Assembly: GCA_029582265.1 (NCBI GenBank)
Contig: CM055822.1
Coordinates: forward strand, 43,150,733 to 43,214,732
Source: Zoroaster sp. YZ-2022
Taxonomy: Eukaryota > Echinodermata > Asteroidea > Forcipulatida > Zoroasteridae
DNA length: 64,000 bases
Reading direction: 5' to 3'
Within the stretch, counting starts at the first letter, position 1; the number at the start of each line of letters is the position of its first letter. The notes beneath the pieces are model-generated. The model had not been told where the DNA came from. It worked only from the letters and a program-made list of their open reading frames with translations, and ran no database searches. This document shows positions 24,986 through 33,813 of the stretch, piece by piece. The position numbers were made by a program, and so were the translations under genes.

Positions 24986-25201
24986 GGGGTTTTGTTCGGT
25001 TGGAGGGCATAATATAGCAGGGCACCCCAGCGGCGGGTCACACCATGGGTGTTGGCTGAATTGATGAAGCAACGCATGAATAAATTACATTCCTAGTGCA
25101 ATGAAGCAAATCTTCGTATATAAGCTGAGAACGCACATAGAGAGTTTAGTTCAGGCCGTCGCACGCCGTTGGGTTACACAACGATAGTAGACGTTAACTT
25201 C
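24984..25201 (+). repeat. Split direct repeat A1
   Basis: Starts ATGGGGTTTTGTTCGGTTGG and ends GTAGACGTTAACTTC. The copy A2 at 25891-26111 differs by a few substitutions and small indels. It precedes the gag start and so acts as the 5' leader and probably the promoter region. Confidence 0.9.
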
Positions 25202-25209
25202 AAGAAACA

Positions 25210-25824
25210 ATGTCCAATACAGACGAACCCAGCACTGGAGTTAATACCGAATTGCTATTCGACAAGTTTCAAAATTATTTTGATCGAAAGTTCGAGTCCT
25301 TTTCGAACGCGGCAAAAAACGAAGACGATACTAAAATTAAAAAACTCCGGAACGAGTTGGAGTCTCAGAAGCTCTCAAAACAAGGAAACATAGCACAGTT
25401 TTCTTTCTGCGGGCAATTGGAAATCCAGTTGGGAAAAGTCAAGGTAGCGATCCTACAGAAGAATGATATCCAGAAAGCTATCGACGCCATACAAGAAATG
25501 GAAGAACTGATCGCGGACAGAAAGAAGAACATTCAAATCGCAGACTCGAGCAAAGCAGGTTGGATAACCATCCATCATCTAGAAAAAGGAGAGAAAAACA
25601 GCATATCACCAGATGATCGAAAGAGAGTCGCAGCAGCGGAGGAAGCAGCCGAGGAGATAGAGAACAGAAAGAAACAGAAACGAGCAGCGACGGATCAAAG
25701 AAGCCAAGATGGGTATAAGACGTTTTCTGCAAACCGTGATCTTTTTCGAGTTAAAATAAAGCCCTACACCAATAATCTTTGTCATAGTTCAAGCGGTCAC
25801 AGCTGGCCGTTTCCCATGCTCTGA
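25210..25824 (+). CDS. Gag-like N-terminal ORF of the retroelement
   Basis: An ATG 8 bases after A1 opens MSNTDEPSTGVNTELLF, then a charged, helical region with KLRNELESQKLSK, FSFCGQLEIQLGKVKVAI and IQEMEELIADRKKNIQIADS, ending in a basic RKKQKRAATDQRSQDG. This fits the N-terminal half of gag proteins of DIRS/Ngaro-type elements, which package RNA. The CCHC knuckle expected at the C-terminus is absent and appears instead after A2 at about 26180. The last 30 residues run into B1 and are probably not original. Truncated by either deletion or insertion of the B1-A2 block. Confidence 0.6.
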   Translation: MSNTDEPSTGVNTELLFDKFQNYFDRKFESFSNAAKNEDDTKIKKLRNELESQKLSKQGNIAQFSFCGQLEIQLGKVKVAILQKNDIQKAIDAIQEMEELIADRKKNIQIADSSKAGWITIHHLEKGEKNSISPDDRKRVAAAEEAAEEIENRKKQKRAATDQRSQDGYKTFSANRDLFRVKIKPYTNNLCHSSSGHSWPFPML

Positions 25825-25892
25825 ATAATAACGAATTATGAAATCAGAAATAGTGTCAGCGTCAATATTATGTCGTCCATTAGAATGAAAAT
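25794..25892 (+). repeat. Split direct repeat B1
   Basis: From CGGTCACAGCTGGCCGTTTC to TAGAATGAAAAT. B2 (29787-29885) is nearly identical. It joins A2 directly, forming a B-A junction like that of a closed circular intermediate. Confidence 0.9.
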
Positions 25893-26111
25893 GGGGTTTG
25901 GTTCGGTTGGAGGGCATAATATAGCAGGGCATCCCAGCGGCGGGTCACACCATGGGTGTTGAATGAATTGATGAAGCAACGCATGAATAAATTACATTCC
26001 TAGTGCAATGAAGCAAATCTTCATATATAAGCTGATGAGAACGCACATATAGAGTTTAGTTCAGGCCGTCGCACGCCGTTGGGTTACACAACGATAGTAG
26101 ACGTTAACTTC
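25891..26111 (+). repeat. Split direct repeat A2
   Basis: Near-identical to A1, with the same start (ATGGGGTTTGGTTCGG) and end (GACGTTAACTTC). The sequence after it (CTAGGAGTATG) differs from the gag start that follows A1. Confidence 0.9.
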
Positions 26112-26118
26112 TAGGAGT

Positions 26119-27171
26119 ATGATTTTTCTGTTTGGATTGTATGTTTGTTTTCCTTCTGCTCAGGCTTGCCAAATGCTGGTGCTTGCTACACCTGTAGGAT
26201 GCCCGGGCACTGGGCTCGAGAGTGTCCCTACTTCTTTGGCCCAAAAGCCAAACCATCTGTACACACTTTGCCAGCCATTGAGTACAGCAACTTCCACCCC
26301 AGAGGAATTCCTTGGCAGGTCCCAGTCGCACAAAGAGCCCTACCATCCCCCATGTCGGCAATCGGATCAGCCCCAGGTAGCGGAGCAGCAGCTTCCAGTG
26401 GCACGGCCAAGAACACCATTGATTAAGTCCACTGCCATTGAAAACAAATTTGAAGACGTCTTACAGGTACGATGTGGTTACGAATCATGTAATCTTAGTG
26501 AGTTAAAGACAGACGAAATCAAGGTTAAAGGGAGGCTTAGAGAGCGTTTACAATTTTGGAAAGAAATTGGTACCTCAGAGATGATATTGTCAGTCATTAA
26601 GCAAGGTTATAAAATTACTTTTGTCAGAATACCTCCGGCGATGGAATATCATAACAACAAATCTGCAATAAAGGAGCATACATTTGTCTCTGAATCCATT
26701 CTTGAATTGTTACAAACTGGCAGAATAACAGAAAAGGTCCAGCCATCATATCTTGTTAGTCCACTTTCAGTAGCCTGCCAAACCTCAGATAAAAAGAGAT
26801 TGATTCTCGATCTGAGCAGCTTGAATAAGTTTGTCAATAAGGTACAATTCAAGTTGGATGATTGGAAAATCGGTCTCCAATTTATGTCGAAGAATGCTCA
26901 CATTATTACATTTGATTTAAAATTCGGGTATCATCATGTTGACATTGACGTAGATTATCAAAAGTTTCTTGGATTTTCTTGGGAATTAGGAGGAGTAACC
27001 AGATACTTCGAATTCAATGTCCTCCCTTTTGGTTTGGCATCCGCCCCATACTTGTTCACTAAAGTCTTGAGGCCCCTGGTAACTCATTGGAGATCGGCCG
27101 GAATTCTTATAGCAGTTGACTTAGATGACGGATTCTGTATAATTCCTAGTAATACCTATGAGAGTGAATAA
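26119..27171 (+). CDS. Zinc knuckle and reverse transcriptase of the retroelement
   Basis: In one frame (26145-26426) a gag-type knuckle CYTCRMPGHWAREC (CX2CX4HX4C) precedes RT; the RT frame is shifted by one. RT blocks in order: RITEKVQPSYLVSPL, KRLILDLSSLNKFV (motif A region), ITFDLKFGYHHVDID, FLGFSWELGG, FNVLPFGLASAPYLFTKVL (motif B) and LIAVDLDDGF (motif C). Motif C reads VDLDD where this class usually has VYLDD. The LPFGLASAPxxFTK block is typical of YR retroelements. The frame ends at 27171 in the thumb and resumes at 27174. The enzyme would copy element RNA to DNA. The frame breaks make it inactive. Confidence 0.85.
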   Translation: MIFLFGLYVCFPSAQACQMLVLATPVGCPGTGLESVPTSLAQKPNHLYTLCQPLSTATSTPEEFLGRSQSHKEPYHPPCRQSDQPQVAEQQLPVARPRTPLIKSTAIENKFEDVLQVRCGYESCNLSELKTDEIKVKGRLRERLQFWKEIGTSEMILSVIKQGYKITFVRIPPAMEYHNNKSAIKEHTFVSESILELLQTGRITEKVQPSYLVSPLSVACQTSDKKRLILDLSSLNKFVNKVQFKLDDWKIGLQFMSKNAHIITFDLKFGYHHVDIDVDYQKFLGFSWELGGVTRYFEFNVLPFGLASAPYLFTKVLRPLVTHWRSAGILIAVDLDDGFCIIPSNTYESE

Positions 27172-27173
27172 TT

Positions 27174-28445
27174 AATTTACAAGTAGAAAAGGAGGTATCC
27201 AAACACATACGTAATGATTTATTACGAGCAGGTATGATTTATAATATCAAGAAGAGTTGCTGGACTCCCTCAAGCTGCACTGAGTGGTTAGGCATGAAAT
27301 GGGACACAATAGCTGGTACATTACAGGTCCTACAACGGCGTATCGACAAGATTAAGATACATGATGTTGAGCAAACTGAACCCATTAAAATCAGACAACT
27401 ACATTCGTTTATTGGGCAAATAATTTCCCTCAGTCCAGTTTGTGGTAATATCACTAGATTAATGACCAGGCATTGTCAGATTGAAATTGCAAAGGCTGAT
27501 CACGAAGATATATACACGTGGTTAGATGAATTATGTAAATCTGAGATTAACTTTTGGAAGAATCATGTGTCAGAGTTGAATGTACGACGCATTTTTGCAG
27601 TTGACAAGGTTAACATTTCCTGCTGTGATGCTAGTTCGATAGGTTCAGGTGCAATCATCTGTAACGATTTTCACACCGCCCACAAACAGTGGAACGAAAT
27701 TGAGGCCAAAAAGAGCTCAACTTGGCGAGAACTGGAAACTATACATTTTGCGATTTGTTCTTTTCTACCAATAGTTTCAGACTCCCAGTTAAAAATCTAC
27801 ACTGACAGCCAATCCGCAGCTCACATAGTCGAGTCAGGAAGCATGAAACCAGAATTACAAAATCTAGCTGTGAGCATTTTCAATACATGTCTTAACAACA
27901 ACGTTAGACTAGACGTACAATGGATCCCCAGAAACCAAAACGAACAAGCAGACCTTATCAGTAGACTTATAGACCTTGATGATTGGGGAATATCGCAACA
28001 GCTCCTTCAAGTAATAAACAAATTATGGGGCCCACTTACCGTAGACTATTTTGCGTCTTACTACAATGCAAAATTACCAAGATTCTTCTCAAGATTCTGG
28101 AACCCGGGAACGGCCGGGGTGGACGCTTTCGCACAGAATTGGTCCAAGGAAAACTGGCTCCTAGTTCCCCCCGTGGTCATTATACCAAGCGTACTTAGAC
28201 ATCATTATTTATGTAAGGGAAAGGGGGCTTTAGTTTGCGCATTATGGCCTTTCTCTTCATTCTGGCCGTTACCCTGGTCACGCTATAGAGTCTGGATAAA
28301 GGGAACTTTTACCGTACAGGGGTCACAGGTACTACAACTAGGAAGGAACAAGAATTCATTGTTTGGGTCGGACAGCTTCCATGGCGATATTTGTGTCCTT
28401 TTTGTACGAATGAGTGTTATTAACATGTCTAATCCATTTTTTTAA
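27174..28445 (+). CDS. RT thumb, RNase H and DIRS-type C-terminal region
   Basis: Continues as EKEVSKHIRNDLLRAGMI, TEWLGMKWDTIAGTLQV and RQLHSFIGQIISLSPV (thumb/connection). RNase H follows: SCCDASSIGSGAIICN (first Asp), STWRELETIHFAICSF (Glu), KIYTDSQSAAHIVES (second Asp), then WIPRNQNEQADLISRL (final Asp). The downstream block GPLTVDYFASYYNAKLPRFF, FWNPGTAGVDAF and NWLLVPPVVIIPSVL is the conserved region found after RNase H in DIRS- and Ngaro-type polymerases. RNase H would degrade template RNA. The end from about 28330 is out of frame with family expectation. Confidence 0.8.
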   Translation, partial: NLQVEKEVSKHIRNDLLRAGMIYNIKKSCWTPSSCTEWLGMKWDTIAGTLQVLQRRIDKIKIHDVEQTEPIKIRQLHSFIGQIISLSPVCGNITRLMTRHCQIEIAKADHEDIYTWLDELCKSEINFWKNHVSELNVRRIFAVDKVNISCCDASSIGSGAIICNDFHTAHKQWNEIEAKKSSTWRELETIHFAICSFLPIVSDSQLKIYTDSQSAAHIVESGSMKPELQNLAVSIFNTCLNNNVRLDVQWIPRNQNEQADLISRLIDLDDWGISQQLLQVINKLWGPLTVDYFASYYNAKLPRFFSRFWNPGTAGVDAFAQNWSKENWLLVPPVVIIPSVLRHHYLCKGKGALVCALWPFSSFWPLPWSRYRVWIKGTFTVQGSQVLQLGRNKNSLFGSDSFHGDICVLFVRMSVINMSNPFF

Positions 28446-28566
28446 ATTGTTTTATTTATTTTTTATTTTTTTATTTTTTTCCATTAGATTATTCTCAAAC
28501 AAAGATATTGGAAAGAATTTCCAAGTGAAATAGCAGAATTCAAGCATATTATTTTTTCACGACCTT

Positions 28567-29490
28567 TTGCTGTCCAAAGCAGAGGGCACCGGCAAGGGAT
28601 ATCTCTATAAGTGCAGATTTTTCTTTTCATGGCTCAAAGATCTTAACATCCCAGTAGTACTACCAATTCCTGAAGAAATAATCGCAGCCTACATAGCAGA
28701 TATAAGTAACTCAATGAACTCGGATAGCACAATAACTACCACCGCTGCAGCCCTAAAATGGCTTAATTCATTAATCAATTCCAAACCTAACCCTCTAGAT
28801 TCAACGGTGGTGCAACAGATCCTAAATGCGCAAAAGAGAAAACTTCATAAACCGCCGCATCAAAACGAACCAATATCCTTAGATCTGGTCAAATTAATAG
28901 TGGAGAAACATGCAAAGCCCGATAGTTCCCTGATCCAAATGAGGACGGCTTGCTACATCTTACTCAAATTCACACTTCTGTTTAGGCATGATGAAATGGC
29001 CCAACTCAAGACCAGCCATATAAAACAATTGCCGGACGGTAGAGGTGTAGAAATCTACATTCCAAGGTCTAAAACAGACGTGTTTAGAGAGGGTTCCACC
29101 ACATTCATTTTGGATACTAAAGACCTTTATTCTCCAGTAAAAGTACTATATAGATACATGTCAAAATGCAACCTAATGTTCGGACAGGACGAGTTTCTCT
29201 TTTCGGCTCTATCATACCAATCATCTACAAAATCATATAAACCCATCTCGCAAAGACCTCTCAGCTATACTAGATGCCGGGAATTGTTCTTAGACGCACT
29301 TAAGCAGGTCGGAATAGATGATCCAAAGAAATATGGACTCCATAGCATGAGGTCAGGAGGGGCGTCACATTAGGTCAGTAAAGGGCTGTCTGAAGAATTA
29401 CTTATGGAATATGGTCGTTGGAAGACCCATAACGCGAAAAACAGATATGTAAAAAGAGAAGTTTCTCGTAGATTGGAAGTGTCAAGATAA
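28567..29490 (+). CDS. Tyrosine recombinase of the retroelement (one nonsense codon)
   Basis: N-terminal core-binding part: SKAEGTGKGYLYKCRFFFSW (resembles a SAM-like domain), EEIIAAYIADISNS. Catalytic part: ILLKFTLLFRHDEMAQLKTS holds the first Arg (RHDE), YIPRSKTD the Lys, GLHSMRSGGAS the HxxR pair. A TAG at 29371-29373 follows directly; beyond it the same frame gives EYGRWKTHNAKNRYVKREVS with Trp/His and the nucleophile Tyr. All six expected catalytic positions are therefore visible, but only by reading through the stop. The protein would integrate circular cDNA without target duplication. The next stop is at 29488-29490. About 305 residues is normal for the family. Confidence 0.85.
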
Positions 29491-29786
29491 AAAAAAATAT
29501 TAAAAAAAATAAAAAAGTGTGCAGATATTTACAGGAACTCAGTAAAAGTAATTACGTGTATACAGAAGGTGATTGGAATATTGAAAAGAAGAGAGAGATG
29601 AAGGTACGAAGTACCGAGACGGACAGTTGTCCGAGGAGCCTGAAGGGCAATGCTCTAAAGTAGAGCAGAATGGTGGCTAATGAAGCTTACTAACTATATA
29701 TTTACTAAATTTTACTAATTTATATCAAGAATAATTATTTACAACAATTAATAACTTTTGTACAATCAAAACTGTGTGTAACCCTG

Positions 29787-29885
29787 CGGTCACAGCTTGC
29801 CGTTTCCCATGCTCTGAATAATAAAGAATTATGAAATCAAAAATAGTGTCAGTGTCAATATTATGTCGTCCATTAGAATGAAAAT
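29787..29885 (+). repeat. Split direct repeat B2
   Basis: Matches B1 from CGGTCACAGCTTGCCG to TTAGAATGAAAAT. Followed at once by the right inverted repeat. Confidence 0.9.
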
Positions 29886-30155
29886 AATATTTCGAAGGAA
29901 CGAAATAAAGTTTTTCGAGGTAACGAAATACATTTTTTACCTGTCCTATTTTTTCTTTACCTGTCCCTTTAGGGGCTCCGTACAATGAAAGTCACGATTC
30001 GAAGGAAAATATCCAACTGTCTGACGTCGGCAATACATATCTTAACACCGCCGTTGATTTCGTTCTACCGAAGGTAAACATCGTTCTATCGAAGGTAAAC
30101 ATCGTTCTATCGAAGGTAAACATTGTTCTACCGAAGGTAAACATAGTTCTACTGA
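29886..30155 (+). repeat. Right flank: inverted repeat and 21-bp tandem repeats
   Basis: ATATTTCGAAGGAACGAAAT (29887-29906) is the inverse of the left flank. TTTTTCGAGGTAACGAAAT follows. From about 30057 there are five tandem units of about 21 bp, each of the form TCGTTCTATCGAAGGTAAACA, the last two degenerate. The unit carries the same CGTTCYMYCGAA core as the left flank. Confidence 0.75.
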
Positions 30156-30373
30156 AAGTGTCCCACTTTTATACAAAAATCATTATTCTAGCAAATTCTA
30201 AACTGAAATGTACAATTAACCTTTCTCAGAAAAAACTATTTTATACATTACGTCATCACTGAAAGAAACTACACAAGTTCCATTTAAAGGTTTTCTGGAA
30301 CTTAAAGGGACTCTCGCTTACATAACATTTGACTGAGAGTTTCAATTTACAGTGCCCTTATTTTACTTTGCAG

Positions 30374-32227
30374 ATTCTGAATGGCAACTAGTTTTCAAAG
30401 GGATGGCAGGGAAAGGAGATCAACTGTACGATCTGGATGTCAAGGGAAATTGTCGAAACAAAACAGTGTTTGAGGCTTGGAGCAGCGGGCAGCTGAACAT
30501 TCAACGAGTAAGTCAACCATGTTTTTTGTTGTAATTATTTTCAGTCAGGTAAAACGGTTCATTCTCGTTACGACCTCTTACCTTCAGCAATTACAATTAC
30601 TTCAGCGATTTAAAAAAAAAAGACTTTTGTGTACTTTTCAAGATTCCAAGCACTAATTCCCAAAATCGTGTTTTTGTTTGTAATAAATTAATTAATAGAG
30701 TGGATTTAATAAATGGTAGAAATTTTGCATGAATGTACACTCTCGGTTATGTTATAATTTTTTTGGGATAATTTGGATGGGGAAATGGTACAAACTCATG
30801 TGAATAAGGACATTTGTGAGTACTGATAATATAGGATTCAACTTGGCATGTATTATTGACAGCTTTATATATAAAAGCATAAGTACTGGTTTATGAGTTC
30901 ATTATTTATGTAGCCACTAGAGGATTGGGCATCACGCCCTGTTATCTAGACCGGCGAGTGTCCACATTCTGTCGAAAGCCTGCTCTGATTGTGAAGAGAC
31001 CCATCGATTCACTGGTTCCATCACTTCCAAGTGCAGTTCGTGGTCTGGTGGGCGCAATATTAGTTGCAATGTTTGTTTGTTTTAGTTTCAGGTTATGCCA
31101 TTGGATTTGAGTTCTGAATGGCCCCAATTGGGCGAAATGCCCAAGGGCTTGGGCCTAGGTTGGGATTTATGGTTGAGATGGTCTGAGGTATGCGTTCTTA
31201 AGATAAGTCCAAAAGGTATTTTATCCTGCCCCCAAATGTTATATTTTCGGTACCATCTTATCCAATCATCATGCGTAGAGTCTCCATGGATTGAGTTTCC
31301 ACGGGTCACCGCTAGTAAAGTAAATACTTACCGCCGCTAAGGCCAACCCGTGTGCATATTTAAAGGGAAGGTACATTATTGTTAAGGTTGCCAAGACTGC
31401 TCCAACCTATGGATACGCTTACTTTCTTTGAATCAAGAGTTTCAGCTCAGTGCAGAGTATAAGTCATCCAGAAAAAAAATAACAGTATCAACAGTTTATA
31501 TTATCAAGTGATTTTTCGGATATTAATTTGGTAATTTTGTAATCAGGTATTTAACAATGTTGTACCTTCCATTATTAAACCTCCAAAAACTACGGAAAAT
31601 ACGGATTTATTAACACATACATTTAACCTATATTCAGGTCAAGCTTTCTCTGTATGATCACACTGGGGTCAAAGTTGAGTTGATATTCAATGGAGTAGAG
31701 TCAGACATTTTAAGCTAGTTTGATAAGAAGCGCCTCATGTCATCTCTGGAATGACCTCAATTCGACCACGACTACAAATTACTTCTCTGCCGTTGGTCAC
31801 GCTGAGGCGTAAGTAAACACTATTTAATAATACATGATTTTTCCCGAAACGTGCCAAGGTCCCACGGAAATATCAGACATTGTAGATCCGGAAACCAGTT
31901 ATAGTTATCAGATTTCCCTAATGGTATAATATTTCCACAACATACTTACATGGCATACCCAAAAAGATGAGGCCAATCCCCCCCCCCCCCCGACAAATCA
32001 TTATAAGACAGCTTCGGAACTTGAACCAACGTTTCGCTCTTTTCGTAAAAACATTTCAGCAAGCCACGGTTCTTCGTCAATAAGGTATATGTTGGCGGGT
32101 TTCCTGGAAACGCTGGTTGGCTGATTGTAGTTGATGCATAATCAGTTTGCGAATGGGAAAATGCAGTTGACAATTACTCTGTCATACTATATCACAGGCG
32201 CAGTCATCAGGCACGATGCTGTAAATG
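30374..32227 (+). pseudogene. Gene B: decayed paralogue of the apple/EGF-type family
   Basis: Four consecutive exons keep splice sites and phases. 30374-30507 (after CTTTGCAG, before GTAAGT) reads DSEWQLVFKGMAGKGDQLYD, then NKTVFEAWSSGQLNIQR. 31092-31187 reads VMPLDLSSEWPQLGEMP to WDLWLRWSE. 31638-31808 reads VKLSLYDHTGVKVELIFNGV, then DILS with a TAG where the family has Trp, FDKKRLMSS and, one base shifted, LWNDLNSTTTTNYFSAVGH. 32060-32227 is the paralogue of gene A exon 413-585 (RFFVNK ... NAGWLIVVDA), with a TAA and small indels. The order, an xEWxLVFxGxAG block, a VKLSLYD...FDGxGxxxxxWF block and FFVNxxYGGCxxDxGW, is the family's C-terminal domain. The apple and EGF exons are not seen upstream, where the retroelement lies. 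Two stops and two frameshifts argue it is a recent pseudogene. Confidence 0.65.
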
Positions 32228-32245
32228 GTACAGAACAAATATTAA

Positions 32246-32550
32246 ACATGTATCACATGTGTTTTCCGCTATTTTACCGGTAATTTTATGATATCATATT
32301 TAGCTTTCATTGAAAAATAAATAATTTCCTTATAGAAAAGAAAATAAATACTTTGAAAAGAAGTATTTCACAAAACAATAGTCGGAAGCTTAGTTTAACA
32401 TCAAGTAATAGACAACATGAATTTATGGCGTTATCCACCATCAATTAAATAAATGTTGGGACATATTTACTGTAAAATCGTGTTTCTTGTGATTATCTTG
32501 ATTAATGTGTTATTTTTCTCATGTAAAAACCAATGTTCCGAAGTTAAGGC
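32246..32550. mobile_element. MITE M1 copy after the gene B exon
   Basis: Starts 19 bases after the donor of the 32060-32227 exon, exactly as in gene A. Left end CATGTATCACATGTGTTTTC after TTAA (32242-32245); right half keeps AAAACCAATGTTCCGA but the last ~30 bases are lost. Confidence 0.7.
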
Positions 32551-32554
32551 CCAA

Positions 32555-33305
32555 ATAAGTATCCGGTTTCTGGTCATCGGTCGGCTTCATCCGATTCCAA
32601 TAGTGACGAATACGATGAGTATTACATAACAGAACAACTTCATCAAGATTATCCTGAGAAAGAGTTTTGTGCAAAGACAATGTTAAAATCATGCTTTTAA
32701 TATAACATGCATTGTAAGTTTGTCTATGGGCTCTATGGTATTGGGCACAATGTAACAATATCAGACGCGAACAACCCGTACTTTTATTGTGATTTCGTCG
32801 GCTTGAATTTTTAATTAAGACATGTTTTATAAAAAACTTACCCCATTTGACGTTTTTATGATAATACATTAATCAACATTATGCAAAACGACAAAGGGTA
32901 GATCAGCGACCAAATTTGTGAGATAGGACGAATCACCTGGCTACGGCCGTCGTGTATAATTTCACGTAAGTTCAAGTAAAATCATGAATACTATGACAGC
33001 CGTGTATATTCAATACTTTCCATAGCTTGGGAAAACCATTATTTTATGGCTAAAAGTACATGTTACCAAAAGGCATGCATACAAAAGCATTCCGCATGTG
33101 TTTGGTATCCCCTGGTTGGTATGTCTCGGGTGCTTGATTTTGTTTGTTGAACCATACTTACCTGTGTACACTTTTGCTTGTATACACATGGTCTATCGGG
33201 GGAGAGAAAAGGGGTAGCACGTTCCATATTTTTCTCGCCATTTTTACACATTTCCAATAAGGTTTTGTGTCGTTCCCTTTTTCGGCAGTGTGTTCCCCTT
33301 TTCAT
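32555..33305. other. Intergenic, no gene seen
   Basis: No exon matching the final exon of gene A (GRADYLAIHV) is visible here, so the gene B 3' end is either lost or too diverged. Nothing else was recognised. Confidence 0.45.
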
Positions 33306-33813
33306 ACGAGATTCAATTCAATTCAATTCAATAATGGTTTATTAAATATTTACAAATCGCGGCATCTGCCGAATTACAAGTAAATTTACAATAAAACAAT
33401 TAAGAAAGTACCGTTATAAAGGCAAAAAAGGAAATACAGACCGAACAACTCAAATTGCACATGGAAATTAAAAACAGACAACCAAAAAAAAGTTTTTGGA
33501 GAATTTAAATGTATATTTATAAATATAGTTAAAATAGAGGGTATTATCAGCTATCAGTAAATTAAAAAAAACGGGCAGAGGTACTGTACAAATATACCAG
33601 AACTGTACAGTTTAAATGAAATTAGAAATTAGTTAAATATTATAAAAGAGGGTATATTCAACTAATATTGAAATTACAAACAAGGTATGGCAATGCACTG
33701 TTTCTCATTCTATCAGTTTTACAAAGAAACTCAGGAGTTTTGGCTGTCCGCCTTAGAGTTCTTGTGTTTTTGGGTGCTGGCAAATACTGCCGAAATTGAG
33801 TTGTTTTATTTAA

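Larger units (their letters stand above)
24898..29960 (+). mobile_element. Tyrosine-recombinase retrotransposon (DIRS/Ngaro/PAT-like) with split direct repeats
   Basis: The order is left inverted repeat, A1 (24984-25201), gag, B1 (25794-25892), A2 (25891-26111), zinc knuckle plus RT, RNase H, tyrosine recombinase, B2 (29787-29885), right inverted repeat. A1 and A2 are about 97 percent alike; B1 and B2 differ at only a few bases. B1 and A2 abut and share the dinucleotide AT. The repeats have no LTR form, there is no DDE integrase, and a recombinase is encoded, so the element would integrate a circular DNA by site-specific recombination. The 22 bases outside each end are an inverted pair with one mismatch (24964-24985, 29887-29908). 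Several frame breaks mark the copy as inactive. Confidence 0.85.

Noticed and set aside
25710..26163. Possible intron in gag removing B1 and A2 (GGGTATAAG donor, TTCTGCTCAG acceptor)
   Set aside because: The splice phases do not lead into the zinc-knuckle frame: the donor leaves phase 2, while the knuckle needs phase 1. Kept only as a weak alternative.
31188..31319. Extension of the gene B exon 31092 through YHLIQSSCVESPWIEF
   Set aside because: It resembles the family's WFxxxRLxxSPWxDL motif, but the true motif is in exon 31638-31808 and the phases fit an exon ending at 31187.
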